Source: Siminovitchia terrae
GTDB lineage: Bacteria > Bacillota > Bacilli > Bacillales > Bacillaceae_C
Assembly (NCBI RefSeq): GCF_003605405.2
Contig: NZ_QYTW02000017.1
Coordinates: 44,416-108,415, forward strand
DNA: 64,000 bases
Direction of reading: 5' to 3'
Position numbers and translations under genes: made by a program. Below the pieces are notes generated by a model, which was given only the letters and a program-made list of their open reading frames with translations, searched no databases and was not told the origin of the DNA. Positions 43,864 through 51,767 of the stretch are shown piece by piece; position 1 is the first letter of the stretch, and the number at the start of each line of letters is the position of its first letter.

Positions 43864-44130
43864 TCCAGCTTGACGTACAGGAAGTACTAATGCAAGCGAA
43901 GCGACAGGATGTCGCGCTTTGAGCCTGCTGACGGATAGGACGTCCTAGTGTAACCGCAGTGACAGGCAGTGGCAACGTGAGGCGGCCTTATTCGCCATGT
44001 TGTCCGGATGTAGTATTCCTAAGGTCACAAATCAAACGTTGCTGAAGACATATTTTGCCTTCAGCAACCGTTTGATTAGCTTTGCTCCGATAAGCAGGCA
44101 CTTGCGCTTTTCCTAATCCTTTATCTCATC
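43864..44130 (+). repeat. Composite intergenic repeat with one and a half 46-bp units
   Basis: TGACGTACAGGAAGTAC through GACAGGATGTCGCG (43871-43916) is a good unit, followed by a decayed one (ACGGATAGGACGTCC onward, to about 43970). Further on are a pair of inverted stretches around AATCAAACGTTGCTGAAG / TTCAGCAACCGTTTGATT (44031-44080) and a tail ending ACTTGCGCTTTTCC. The following 44131-44323 has remnants (CGCCTAACCCCCGCCAAC, TTGTCGGGGCTAAGCAAG-like) and no gene. Confidence 0.7.
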
Positions 44131-44323
44131 GAAGGTAGTCTGTTCAGCTATAACGCCTAACCCCCGCCAACTCCTTGTGCCAACGGAGGAACACCTGGGG
44201 AATTGTCTTATGCTTGTCGGGGCTAAGCAAGATGTTCTTCGAATTTCAACTCAGTCTGTCCATGGATCGCGACAGGCGCTTATACTTTTGTTAATATATT
44301 TCAGTTAGGTACTTCTGAATTTC

Positions 44324-44515
44324 TCAGTGCTTGGCTGATTCATTTATAATTTTATAGTTTTTATGGTTAATGACTGTTTTTTCTTCCAATTCAAGGTCAC
44401 GATAGTTGTCCATGAATGTCAAGTCAACAATGACGGAGTTTTCATTTATCTTTTCAACTATTCCTCTTAGGCCGTCTTTGAATTCAATGAGGTCACCGAT
44501 TTTTGCAATTTTCAT
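44324..44515 (-). CDS. ykvS: DUF2187 family protein, YkvS-like
   Basis: This 63-residue protein matches the DUF2187 family (B. subtilis YkvS), small beta-barrel-like proteins with the pattern GDLIEFKDGLRGIVEKINENSVIVDLT. The function is unknown; the fold resembles KOW/SH3-like nucleic-acid-binding barrels, which is only a suggestion. The start ATG has AAGGGGAG nine bases upstream. It is monocistronic. Confidence 0.85.
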   Translation of the reverse strand: MKIAKIGDLIEFKDGLRGIVEKINENSVIVDLTFMDNYRDLELEEKTVINHKNYKIINESAKH

Positions 44516-44799
44516 TGGCTTCTCCCCTTTATTTTTTTTATCTAGTTTGCACTATTTTCATTAAAAGTGCAATTAATATTGAAACGGTTTCTATAAAAGA
44601 AAAGATAGAAAATCAGTGATAATCAATTATGGGTTCAGGGATTGTCGCTCTTTATAAGTAAATATGATTTGGAAAAAGTTGTGAATGTCCCCGTGATTAC
44701 ACGGTTGATTAGAAGTTTATTCATCACTGCCATCTTTTCATAAAAATAAAATAAATTTTTTTTAAAAAAAGTGGTTATTTGAACAAATTCCGGGTAATA

Positions 44800-44893
44800 G
44801 AATACTAATCATGACTGATTGGAATTTCTAGTCATGTCAATCTCATTTTTCCCCCTTTTTTTGTTGGAAGACACATGTCTTCCTTTTTTTTGT
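44800..44893 (+). ncRNA. Candidate small RNA ending in a strong terminator
   Basis: In the 480-bp gap between ykvS and the SDR gene, CATGACT (44810-44816) pairs with AGTCATG (44830-44836). Thirty bases on, GGAAGAC pairs with GTCTTCC (44866-44883) and is followed by eight T residues, a textbook intrinsic terminator. No coding gene on the plus strand ends here. A possible promoter (TTGAAC at 44779, A/T-rich -10 around 44802) is weak. The 5' end is therefore uncertain. Confidence 0.45.
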
Positions 44894-44999
44894 AATACAT
44901 GGAAACGGGGACGAGGCACTTGTCAGTCAAGGGTCCTCCTGCTGTAATATGTTCTTATGCTATACTTGGGACAGAAAGCAAGCTAAAGGAGATGAGAAA

Positions 45000-45785
45000 A
45001 TGGATTTGGGTTTGAAAAATAAAAAGGCTCTTGTTATGGCTTCTAGCCAAGGGTTGGGCAAAGCCATCGCCGAACAGTTTGTCCGGGAAGGGACAGATGT
45101 GATGATTGCGAGCCGAAATGAAGATCAGCTGAAAAAAGTGGCTGAGGAACTAAACAGCCTACAGGGTGGAAAAGTTGCCTTTATACGCTGTGATATCACA
45201 ATTCCGGATGATATTACCCGTACGGTAAAGCATACGGCTGAAGTATTTGGGGGCATCGACATATTAGTCAACAATGCAGGCGGGCCGCCGGCCGGAAATT
45301 TCGAAGAATTGAAGGATGAGGACTGGCACCGTGCGTTTGAGTTAAACCTTCTATCATATATTAGATTAATTAGGGAAGCGCTCCCATATCTAAAAGAAAA
45401 GGGAGGGCGCATTATAAATATCGCTTCTTCATCGGTCAGGGAGCCCATTCCGGGATTGATTTTGTCCAATACACTCAGGCTCGGGATAGTGGGACTGTCA
45501 AAAACGATTGCAGATGAGTTTGCCAAATACAATATTCTTGTAAATACTGTAGGCCCAGGAAGAATTGCAACCGAAAGACTGGACCATCTTGATGAGGTGC
45601 GTGCAGAAGTGAAAGGAGTATCCATTCAAGAGATTAAAGAACAATCGGAAAAGAGCATTCCACTTGGAAGAGAAGGAAAGCCTGAAGAATTCGCAAAAAT
45701 TGTCGTTTTTCTTGCTTCAGAAGGAAATACATATATGACAGGCAGTACTTTTATCGTAGACGGAGGAAAATTAAGGTCAATTTAG
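45000..45785 (+). CDS. SDR-family oxidoreductase with altered active site
   Basis: This 261-residue protein has the SDR fold: the nucleotide loop ASSQGLGKAIA, NNAGGPP at residues 91-97, and the typical end GSTFIVDGG. The catalytic Tyr-x-x-x-Lys is missing: after the active-site Ser region (IASSSV, 141-146), the expected Tyr and Lys positions fall at Ser156 and Arg160 in LSNTLR. A subgroup of FabG-like proteins shares this SN-type pattern, so it may use a different mechanism or be a binding protein. AAAGGAG precedes ATG 45000; a longer frame to 44949 has none. It is 23 bp before the YkwC-like gene. Confidence 0.85.
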   Translation: MDLGLKNKKALVMASSQGLGKAIAEQFVREGTDVMIASRNEDQLKKVAEELNSLQGGKVAFIRCDITIPDDITRTVKHTAEVFGGIDILVNNAGGPPAGNFEELKDEDWHRAFELNLLSYIRLIREALPYLKEKGGRIINIASSSVREPIPGLILSNTLRLGIVGLSKTIADEFAKYNILVNTVGPGRIATERLDHLDEVRAEVKGVSIQEIKEQSEKSIPLGREGKPEEFAKIVVFLASEGNTYMTGSTFIVDGGKLRSI

Positions 45786-45808
45786 CAGGGGGAGGCTGAT
45801 TTTAAACA

Positions 45809-46672
45809 ATGCAGAAAAAAATCGGTTTTATTGGAATCGGTGTCATGGGGAATTCAATGGTTCGCAACTTGATGGCGAATGGTTATCCTGTCTTCATTTA
45901 TACCCGCACAAAAGAAAAGGCTGAAGGTTTGGTCGCTGAAGGAGCAAGCTGGAAAGCATCACCTAAAGAAATTGCTGAGGAAGCGGATATCATTATTACA
46001 ATGGTGGGATATCCACACGATGTAGAAACTGTGTATTTTGGCGATAACGGTATTTTTGCAGGGGCAGGTAAAGGCAAAGTTCTCATTGATATGACGACAT
46101 CTACTCCGACGCTAGCTAAACAAATATTTGAGGAAGCGAAGAATCATGAAATGGATGCTCTAGATGCACCTGTTTCAGGAGGAGACATAGGTGCCAAAAA
46201 TGGAACGCTTTCCATTATGGTCGGTGGGACCGAAAAGGTTTTTAATGAAATCCACCCCGTCTTTTCAGTCCTTGGCAATAACATAGTCTTCCAGGGAGAA
46301 GCGGGGGCAGGACAACATACAAAAATGTGCAATCAAATAGCGATAGCATGCAACATGATTGGTGTGACTGAAGCTCTTGTCTATGCGCGTAAGGCTGGGC
46401 TTGATCCTGAGAAAATGCTTGCTTCTATCAGTACTGGGGCTGCGGGAAGCTGGTCGATGTCAAATCTCCTTCCAAGGGTATTGAAGGAAGACTATTCGCC
46501 CGGATTTTTCATTAAACATTTTATAAAAGATATGGGAATCGCACTTGAAGAAGCGAAGAAAATGGAATTGGAACTGCCTGGACTTGCTCTTGCCGAGAAG
46601 TTGTATCAATCCTTGGCGGGAAAGGGTGAGGAAGACAGCGGTACACAAGCGCTGATAAAATATTGGGGTTAA
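45809..46672 (+). CDS. ykwC: Beta-hydroxyacid dehydrogenase, YkwC-like
   Basis: This 287-residue enzyme is of the 3-hydroxyisobutyrate dehydrogenase family, which oxidises beta-hydroxyacids with NAD(P)+. The Rossmann motif GFIGIGVMGNSM is at residues 6-17, DAPVSGGDIGAKNGTL is the substrate loop, and GAGQHTKMCNQ carries the catalytic Lys. It most resembles B. subtilis YkwC, whose substrate is not firmly known (glyoxylate, succinic semialdehyde and hydroxyisobutyrate are candidates for relatives). GGGGGAGG is somewhat far (about 15 bases) from the ATG. It is probably co-transcribed with the SDR gene. Confidence 0.88.
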   Translation: MQKKIGFIGIGVMGNSMVRNLMANGYPVFIYTRTKEKAEGLVAEGASWKASPKEIAEEADIIITMVGYPHDVETVYFGDNGIFAGAGKGKVLIDMTTSTPTLAKQIFEEAKNHEMDALDAPVSGGDIGAKNGTLSIMVGGTEKVFNEIHPVFSVLGNNIVFQGEAGAGQHTKMCNQIAIACNMIGVTEALVYARKAGLDPEKMLASISTGAAGSWSMSNLLPRVLKEDYSPGFFIKHFIKDMGIALEEAKKMELELPGLALAEKLYQSLAGKGEEDSGTQALIKYWG

Positions 46673-46793
46673 GAGATAAAGAAATATCTAAGCATCGTAT
46701 TTCAAGCAAGTCATTACCTTGGACACCGTTAGTGAGGGCGTTACCGCAACAAAAACTTTCTCGGATCGCAAAAAAAACAATAAAAAAGAAAAT

Positions 46794-46842
46794 AAACCGC
46801 GTGAAATCAAATGTAGAAACCTTGATTTTCGCGGTTTTATTT
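46794..46842. terminator. Long-stem bidirectional terminator between convergent genes
   Basis: AAACCGCG-TGAAATCAA pairs with TTGATTTT-CGCGGTTT and is followed by TTATTTT. It lies between the convergent ykwC-like and ykyB-like genes. Confidence 0.75.
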
Positions 46843-46897
46843 TCACGATTTGTACTAAAATCTATTACTTTCAGCCTCTTTCCATATAATAAAAACA

Positions 46898-47359
46898 TTA
46901 AAAAAAGCTGTCTCCCAATTTTTTAAATTCGGGCTTTTGCTGCTTTCTTTTATGATGTTCTTGACTGGGTTCTTTGAGACCGGTATATTCTTGAAGGAGT
47001 TGTTTCGCTTTACTTAGCGACATGCGAGTTTTTGGATTGCGGGAATGTTGATCAAGATGGCCTAAATGAGGTAGTTCTTCAAAATCTTCCTTTGTAGGCG
47101 GAATATGGAATGTATAATCTCCACATTTTACTAACACATCCGACTGTTGCTGGCTGAATCTCGGGTTTCTTGAGAAATGAAGTCCGGTTTTAGTCGCTTT
47201 TTCTTCCTTGATCATCTTTTCAAGTGCTTGTTTCTTCAAACTGTACAGGAATTTCGGATTAATGGCAGTTTTAGCGTGTCGGTTCACTGTGAATATAGCC
47301 TGTGATAAGTTCGCAATTGTCGGTTTTAATGAAGCTGTTTTTCTGATATCCGGATCCAC
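46898..47359 (-). CDS. ykyB: YkyB family protein
   Basis: This 153-residue soluble protein matches YkyB, a Bacillus-specific family of unknown function. The pattern TIANLSQAIFTVNRHAKTA, LHFSRNPRFSQQQSDVLV and IPPTKEDFEELPHLG is close to B. subtilis YkyB. The start is GTG at 47359, preceded by AAAGGAGAG; no ATG is available. The C-terminal 30 residues are basic and hydrophilic. Confidence 0.88.
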   Translation of the reverse strand: MDPDIRKTASLKPTIANLSQAIFTVNRHAKTAINPKFLYSLKKQALEKMIKEEKATKTGLHFSRNPRFSQQQSDVLVKCGDYTFHIPPTKEDFEELPHLGHLDQHSRNPKTRMSLSKAKQLLQEYTGLKEPSQEHHKRKQQKPEFKKLGDSFF

Positions 47360-47573
47360 AAATAGGCTCTCCTTTCCTTAATTGATTGAAATTTACATAT
47401 AATTATATCATCATGACAGGGCAAAGAAAAGACACGCCCTATTCAAAGAAAAAAACAATTGAATTTTCACTTGAAAACAAAGCATCCCAGGTGTATATTA
47501 ACTGTGTCAGTGAAAGGAAAATTGATAAGAATTAATTGACATATAGCAATCTTGCAAGGAAGGAGATGCAGAA

Positions 47574-47795
47574 ATGAGAAAAAACAAAGATTATGAAGCT
47601 GTTTTCCTGCCTTCAAAGTCAGGTGTCATCAAAATTTATATTTATGGTTTCAAACCCTATGGTTCATGGGGAGAAGTTCATACAAGCATGAACGGCGTTT
47701 CTGTCAGCGTTAGGGGATACAACCGGAAGAAAACAATTATCAGATCTCTGAAGAAGTTGAATGAGTCATTGTTGAACATAAAGGAAGATCAGTAA
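47574..47795 (+). CDS. Hypothetical 73-residue protein
   Basis: I do not recognise this gene. It has an excellent AAGGAAGGAG site seven bases before its ATG. The protein is basic, with alternating hydrophobic residues suggesting beta strands (AVFLPSKSGVIKIYIYGF) and a final helix (IIRSLKKLNESLLNIKED). It has no membrane segment, Cys pair or catalytic motif. It lies between ykyB (divergent) and ykuJ and is followed by a terminator-like hairpin. Confidence 0.75.
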   Translation: MRKNKDYEAVFLPSKSGVIKIYIYGFKPYGSWGEVHTSMNGVSVSVRGYNRKKTIIRSLKKLNESLLNIKEDQ

Positions 47796-47863
47796 TGGCG
47801 TATTTTTAATAAAAAAGTCTCAGGGTGATTTAAATGCGGGCGTCCCTGGGAATTAGTCGAAGG

Positions 47864-47892
47864 CAGGGTGACCCTGTCTAATTTTTTGCGCA
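47864..47892 (+). terminator. Terminator between the 73-residue gene and ykuJ
   Basis: GGCAGGGT and ACCCTGTC pair (one G-U) around a single-base-to-small loop and are followed by TAATTTTTT. Confidence 0.65.
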
Positions 47893-47923
47893 AATCTGGC
47901 CTCTTCGTAAATAAAAAAACGAT

Positions 47924-47953
47924 TTGCATTGTCCGAGGGGCTTCTTTTATAAT
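47924..47953 (+). promoter_or_regulatory. Sigma-A promoter of ykuJ
   Basis: TTGCAT (47924-47929) and TATAAT (47948-47953) are separated by 18 bp, 33 bp upstream of the ykuJ start. Confidence 0.75.
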
Positions 47954-47985
47954 AAGTTTGTCTTCCCAAAGAAAGGGGTTAAAAC

Positions 47986-48240
47986 ATGTCACAATTATTA
48001 GGTATTATTCAAAGACTGCAAACGATGCAAAATATGGTGGGGCAAGAAGACGTTCCGCAAAGACAATTTGAAGTGAATGAAAAAGTCATCTGTCAGGTGA
48101 AATATTTTTCAGGCTCAGGAACATTTGAAGTGGAAGAATACGATAAGGATAATAATAAGCGGACATATCAATTTGATGACATTGATGCTGCAGCAATAGA
48201 GATATTCGATATTGTTCAAGAAGAAAAAGCATACCGTTAA
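47986..48240 (+). CDS. ykuJ: DUF1797 family protein, YkuJ
   Basis: This 84-residue protein matches YkuJ (DUF1797), a small conserved Firmicutes family of unknown function. The sequence SQLLGIIQRLQTMQN, then RQFEVNEKVICQVKYF and DDIDAAAIEIFD is typical. It has AAAGGGG before the ATG and its own sigma-A promoter. In B. subtilis ykuJ is followed by ykuK and abbA (ykzF), which are not seen here. Confidence 0.9.
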   Translation: MSQLLGIIQRLQTMQNMVGQEDVPQRQFEVNEKVICQVKYFSGSGTFEVEEYDKDNNKRTYQFDDIDAAAIEIFDIVQEEKAYR

Positions 48241-48407
48241 AACAGTTTTACCTTCCGCTTGTTCCTTGAAGCGGAAGCCTTTTCACCTTTAAGCGCTTTG
48301 CTTTATGTTATGAAGTAATTTTTCATCTAACTGATTTGTTTCCCTTTTCTAAATTTATGGTAAAATGATATTAGAATGATTTTGCAAAGAGATGAGGGAG
48401 TTTAAAG

Positions 48408-48836
48408 ATGATTTCCTTAAAAAGTCAGGCATTTACAGAGTCAAAGATTAGTGACTACATGATTCCGTCTGAAAAAGTGGCCCATGTGCAAATAGGAAAT
48501 AATTTAGAGCATGCTTTGCTTGTTTTGACAAAGAGTGGCTATTCTGCTATTCCGGTGCTTGATGCCCGTTTTAAATTACACGGTTTAATCAGCTCTGCAA
48601 TCATTACAGAATCAATTCTTGGATTGGAAAGGATTGAATTCGAAAAGCTTAGTGATAAAAAGGTTGAGGACGTCATGGCAGTGAATATTCCGATCGTTAA
48701 GCTCCATGATCATTTTAAAAAAGCAGTTGGTCTGTTGATCGATCACCCTTTTTTATGTGTTCTTGACGAAGAGGGATACTTTGAAGGCATTGTTACAAGA
48801 AGAGCCCTTTTAAAAGAGCTGAAGTTGCAACTTTAA
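48408..48836 (+). CDS. darB: CBS-domain c-di-AMP-binding protein DarB (YkuL/CbpB)
   Basis: This 142-residue protein is two CBS domains (about residues 15-70 and 80-140: MIPSEKVAHVQIGNNLEHALLVL ... GYSAIPVLD, then VEDVMAVNIPIVKLHDHF ... LCVLDEEGYFEGIVTRRALL). It matches DarB/CbpB, which binds cyclic di-AMP and, when free, stimulates the (p)ppGpp synthetase Rel and pyruvate carboxylase. GAGGGAG precedes the ATG. It is followed by a terminator. Its B. subtilis neighbour ccpC lies 2.9 kb further on. Confidence 0.92.
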   Translation: MISLKSQAFTESKISDYMIPSEKVAHVQIGNNLEHALLVLTKSGYSAIPVLDARFKLHGLISSAIITESILGLERIEFEKLSDKKVEDVMAVNIPIVKLHDHFKKAVGLLIDHPFLCVLDEEGYFEGIVTRRALLKELKLQL

Positions 48837-48851
48837 TGTAAAAATGTTTGA

Positions 48852-48888
48852 AAAAAGGCTCCCTTTTATTGGGGGCCCAATTTTTTTG
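48852..48888 (+). terminator. Intrinsic terminator of darB
   Basis: GGCTCCC and GGGGGCC pair (one mismatch) with a seven-base loop, followed by seven T residues. Confidence 0.8.
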
Positions 48889-48932
48889 TTTTATGATTCT
48901 GTACAGTGTTCCAAGAGGTAAGGAGGGGAATC

Positions 48933-50141
48933 ATGAAGGGATCTGTTTTACATAATTATTCTCTTGCTTCACAACCAAAAATGAACCGAATATGGGCTGC
49001 TGTTATCCTCGGTTCTTTAACTGCTTTTGGGCCGCTTTCGGTCGATATGTATCTGCCGGGTCTACCAGACCTCGCAGCTGGGTTTAACACACAGGCTTCT
49101 TCTGCTCAACTGACTCTCACATCCTTTTTGATAGGGATGGCTGTGGGGCAACTGGTTGTCGGACCGATGAGCGATGCTAGGGGGAGAAAAGGGCCTTTGG
49201 TGGTAGGCTTAGTTATTTTTGCGATATCCTCTTTGCTTTGCATGGCCATGCCGAGCATTTGGGGATTGGTTGCCATGAGATTTATCCAGGGAGCTTCCGC
49301 TGCAGCAGGGATTGTCATTGCCAGAGCGGTGGCTAGGGATCTGTATTCGGGGGTTGAGCTTACAAAGTTCTTTGCTTTATTGATGCTCGTCAATGGTGCT
49401 GCGCCTATCGCAGCTCCCGTAGCGGGAGGACAGCTGCTATCCATCATGCCGTGGCAGGGGATTTTCGGTGTTCTTACTTTTATTGGGGCCATCATGGTGG
49501 TTTCTGTTCTTTGGGGTCTTCCTGAAACACTGCCTGCAACCAAACGATCTGAAGGCGGCATTGGAAATATGCTTAAGACTTTTTCATTCCTTCTAAAGGA
49601 TAAAGTATTTATGGGCTATTGCCTGGCGCAGGGATTTGTCATGGCCGCAATGTTTGTTTACATAGCTGGCTCTCCGTTTTTATTGCAGGAACATTTTAAT
49701 TTATCTCCACAGGCTTTCAGCCTCTTTTTCGCTATGAACGGTGCTGGAATCATTGCGGCCGCACAAATAACCGGCAGGCTGGCAGGAAGGGTAGATGAGA
49801 AAAAGCTGTTGGCGGGTGGTCTGTACCTGGCTTTTCTCAGCAGTGTGATTCTTTTTCTGATGCTGTGGTTAAATGTTGGCTTGATTTTTGTGATGATCCC
49901 GCTTTTCTTTTCAGTTTCGACTGTCGGAATAGTCGGCACAACATCGTTTTCCCTTGCCATGAATGATAAAGAGAAAACCGCTGGCAGTGCTGCTGCTTTG
50001 CACGGACTTATGCCGCATGTATTCGGAGCTGCTGCAGCCCCGCTTGCCGGTCTGGGAAACGTAGTGCCAATGGGCATTATTATGGCCGCCTGCCATGCAT
50101 TTGCCCTATTCTTTTATTACTTTCTATGCAGGAACAAGTAG
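48933..50141 (+). CDS. Bcr/CflA-family multidrug efflux MFS transporter
   Basis: This 402-residue protein has 12 predicted helices. The motif LGSLTAFGPLSVDMYLPGLP in the first helix and VGPMSDARGRKGPL (MFS motif A) after the second are diagnostic of Bcr/CflA drug-proton antiporters, which export bicyclomycin, chloramphenicol or similar compounds. The ATG at 48933 has AAGGAGGGG. It lies 32 bp upstream of another efflux gene and was apparently inserted with it between darB and ccpC. The real substrate is unknown. Confidence 0.88.
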   Translation: MKGSVLHNYSLASQPKMNRIWAAVILGSLTAFGPLSVDMYLPGLPDLAAGFNTQASSAQLTLTSFLIGMAVGQLVVGPMSDARGRKGPLVVGLVIFAISSLLCMAMPSIWGLVAMRFIQGASAAAGIVIARAVARDLYSGVELTKFFALLMLVNGAAPIAAPVAGGQLLSIMPWQGIFGVLTFIGAIMVVSVLWGLPETLPATKRSEGGIGNMLKTFSFLLKDKVFMGYCLAQGFVMAAMFVYIAGSPFLLQEHFNLSPQAFSLFFAMNGAGIIAAAQITGRLAGRVDEKKLLAGGLYLAFLSSVILFLMLWLNVGLIFVMIPLFFSVSTVGIVGTTSFSLAMNDKEKTAGSAAALHGLMPHVFGAAAAPLAGLGNVVPMGIIMAACHAFALFFYYFLCRNK

Positions 50142-50173
50142 GGAATGGCTAAAGTTAAAAAGGAGATGGAAAA

Positions 50174-51679
50174 ATGGTGCAGATGGCTAAGAGCATTCCA
50201 AACCGTACGAAACGTCCGTTTGTCCTAGCTGCTGTTATGCTGGTAATGTTCATCGGGGCTGTTGAAGCAACCATTGTTGCCACTGCCATGCCAGCCATCA
50301 TCGGAGATCTTGGGGGGTTCGCGCATTACAGCTGGGTTTTTTCGGCATATTTATTAATGAATACCATTACGGTTCTTATTTATGGGAAATTATCTGATTT
50401 ATATGGAAGAAAGCCAATTTTAACAATAGGGGTCGGTATTTTTCTTATTGGTTCATTTTTATGTGGCTTGGCGGACTCGATGGAACAGCTCATAATCTTC
50501 AGGCTCATTCAAGGCATCGGAGCCGGGGCTGTTATGCCGATTGCAACGACAATTGTGGGAGATATTTATACAGGAGAGGAACGTGCCCATGTTCAAGGAT
50601 ATCTATCAAGCGTTTGGGGGATTTCTGCAATCATGGGACCGGCAGTAGGTGGGCTTCTTGTAGAATACATAAGCTGGAGATGGGTCTTCTGGGTAAGTAT
50701 TCCGTTAGGTCTTCTATCTATTATCGGCGTTTGGCTCTTTTTGCATGAGACGATTGAGAAAAAGAAGCCGGAGATCGACTATGTCGGTGCCAGTCTTCTG
50801 ACGGTGGCTATTTCATCCCTCATGATTATTTTAGTGGAAGGGGGCGTACGATTTTCTTGGTTCTCGCCTCAGGTAATAACACTTGTAATCATTGCTGTTT
50901 CTGCATTCCTATTGTTTATTTTACAAGAAAAAAGAGCAACAGAGCCTATGGTTCCACTTGAGATTTGGAAGCTACGCCCCATATTGATTGCCAATCTCGT
51001 CTCTTTTACAACAGGCTTGATGCTGATAGGAATATCTAGCTTTTTGCCTGCATATGTACAAGGGGTGATGGAGAAAAGTGCTACAATTGCGGGTTTTGCA
51101 TTGACGGCGATGTCCATCGGCTGGCCATTGGCATCAACTGCTGCCGGCAAGTTGATTATAAAAATCGGTTATCGATCCACTTCCTTTATTGGCGGCATTT
51201 TTCTTGTTGTTGGTGGTGGGCTGTTCGTTACGATTGTACCCTCAGCTGGCCCGATAGGGGCTGCTCTTTCTTCATTTTGTGTAGGAGTTGGAATGGGGCT
51301 TACAAGCACTTCATTTATTGTACTTATCCAAGGGTCGGTTGATTGGAAACAACGCGGTATCACGACTGCAACCAATATGTTTATGAGAAACTTGGGAAAT
51401 ACTGTAGGTGCGGCTTTGCTTGGAGGAATACTTAACGGCCAGATTCTCCGTTATTTTGCGGAACATGGAGGCAAAACAGGGCAAAACCTCACGCTGGATT
51501 CCACGAATATGCTGCTAACCGAGGAACAACGGGCTGGATTGAGCGAATCGGTCAAAATCCTATTACAGGAGGGACTATCACATTCATTACATTCCGTTTA
51601 TATAGCTGTGCTTATGTTCGGTATCATCAGTTTCTTTTTGGTACTCCTCCTTCCGAAAAAAAATAAAGCTGTTGCTTAA
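50174..51679 (+). CDS. DHA2-family multidrug MFS transporter (EmrB/QacA type)
   Basis: This 501-residue protein has 14 predicted helices. It carries GAVEATIVATAMPAIIGDL in helix 1 (motif D1), KLSDLYGRKP (motif A) and RLIQGIGAGAVMPIA (motif B/C region), as in QacA and EmrB drug-proton antiporters. AAAAGGAG precedes the ATG at 50174. It is likely co-transcribed with the Bcr-like gene. Similar two-gene efflux sets are common; the substrate cannot be predicted. Confidence 0.9.
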   Translation: MVQMAKSIPNRTKRPFVLAAVMLVMFIGAVEATIVATAMPAIIGDLGGFAHYSWVFSAYLLMNTITVLIYGKLSDLYGRKPILTIGVGIFLIGSFLCGLADSMEQLIIFRLIQGIGAGAVMPIATTIVGDIYTGEERAHVQGYLSSVWGISAIMGPAVGGLLVEYISWRWVFWVSIPLGLLSIIGVWLFLHETIEKKKPEIDYVGASLLTVAISSLMIILVEGGVRFSWFSPQVITLVIIAVSAFLLFILQEKRATEPMVPLEIWKLRPILIANLVSFTTGLMLIGISSFLPAYVQGVMEKSATIAGFALTAMSIGWPLASTAAGKLIIKIGYRSTSFIGGIFLVVGGGLFVTIVPSAGPIGAALSSFCVGVGMGLTSTSFIVLIQGSVDWKQRGITTATNMFMRNLGNTVGAALLGGILNGQILRYFAEHGGKTGQNLTLDSTNMLLTEEQRAGLSESVKILLQEGLSHSLHSVYIAVLMFGIISFFLVLLLPKKNKAVA

Positions 51680-51767
51680 GCCTTGATAAATAATTTTACT
51701 GTAGGCTGATTAAAATGAAACACCAAGTGAAATATCGGTGAAATACTTTAAATTAAGAGGTTTTTTT

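Noticed and set aside
45125..45625. Minus-strand ORF of 166 codons inside the SDR gene
   Set aside because: Fully overlaps a clear SDR gene and shows no motif or ribosome-binding site.
49106..49561. Minus-strand ORF of 151 codons inside the Bcr/CflA gene
   Set aside because: Shadow of a hydrophobic transporter gene; composition (Pro/Ala/Thr rich) is typical of antisense reading.
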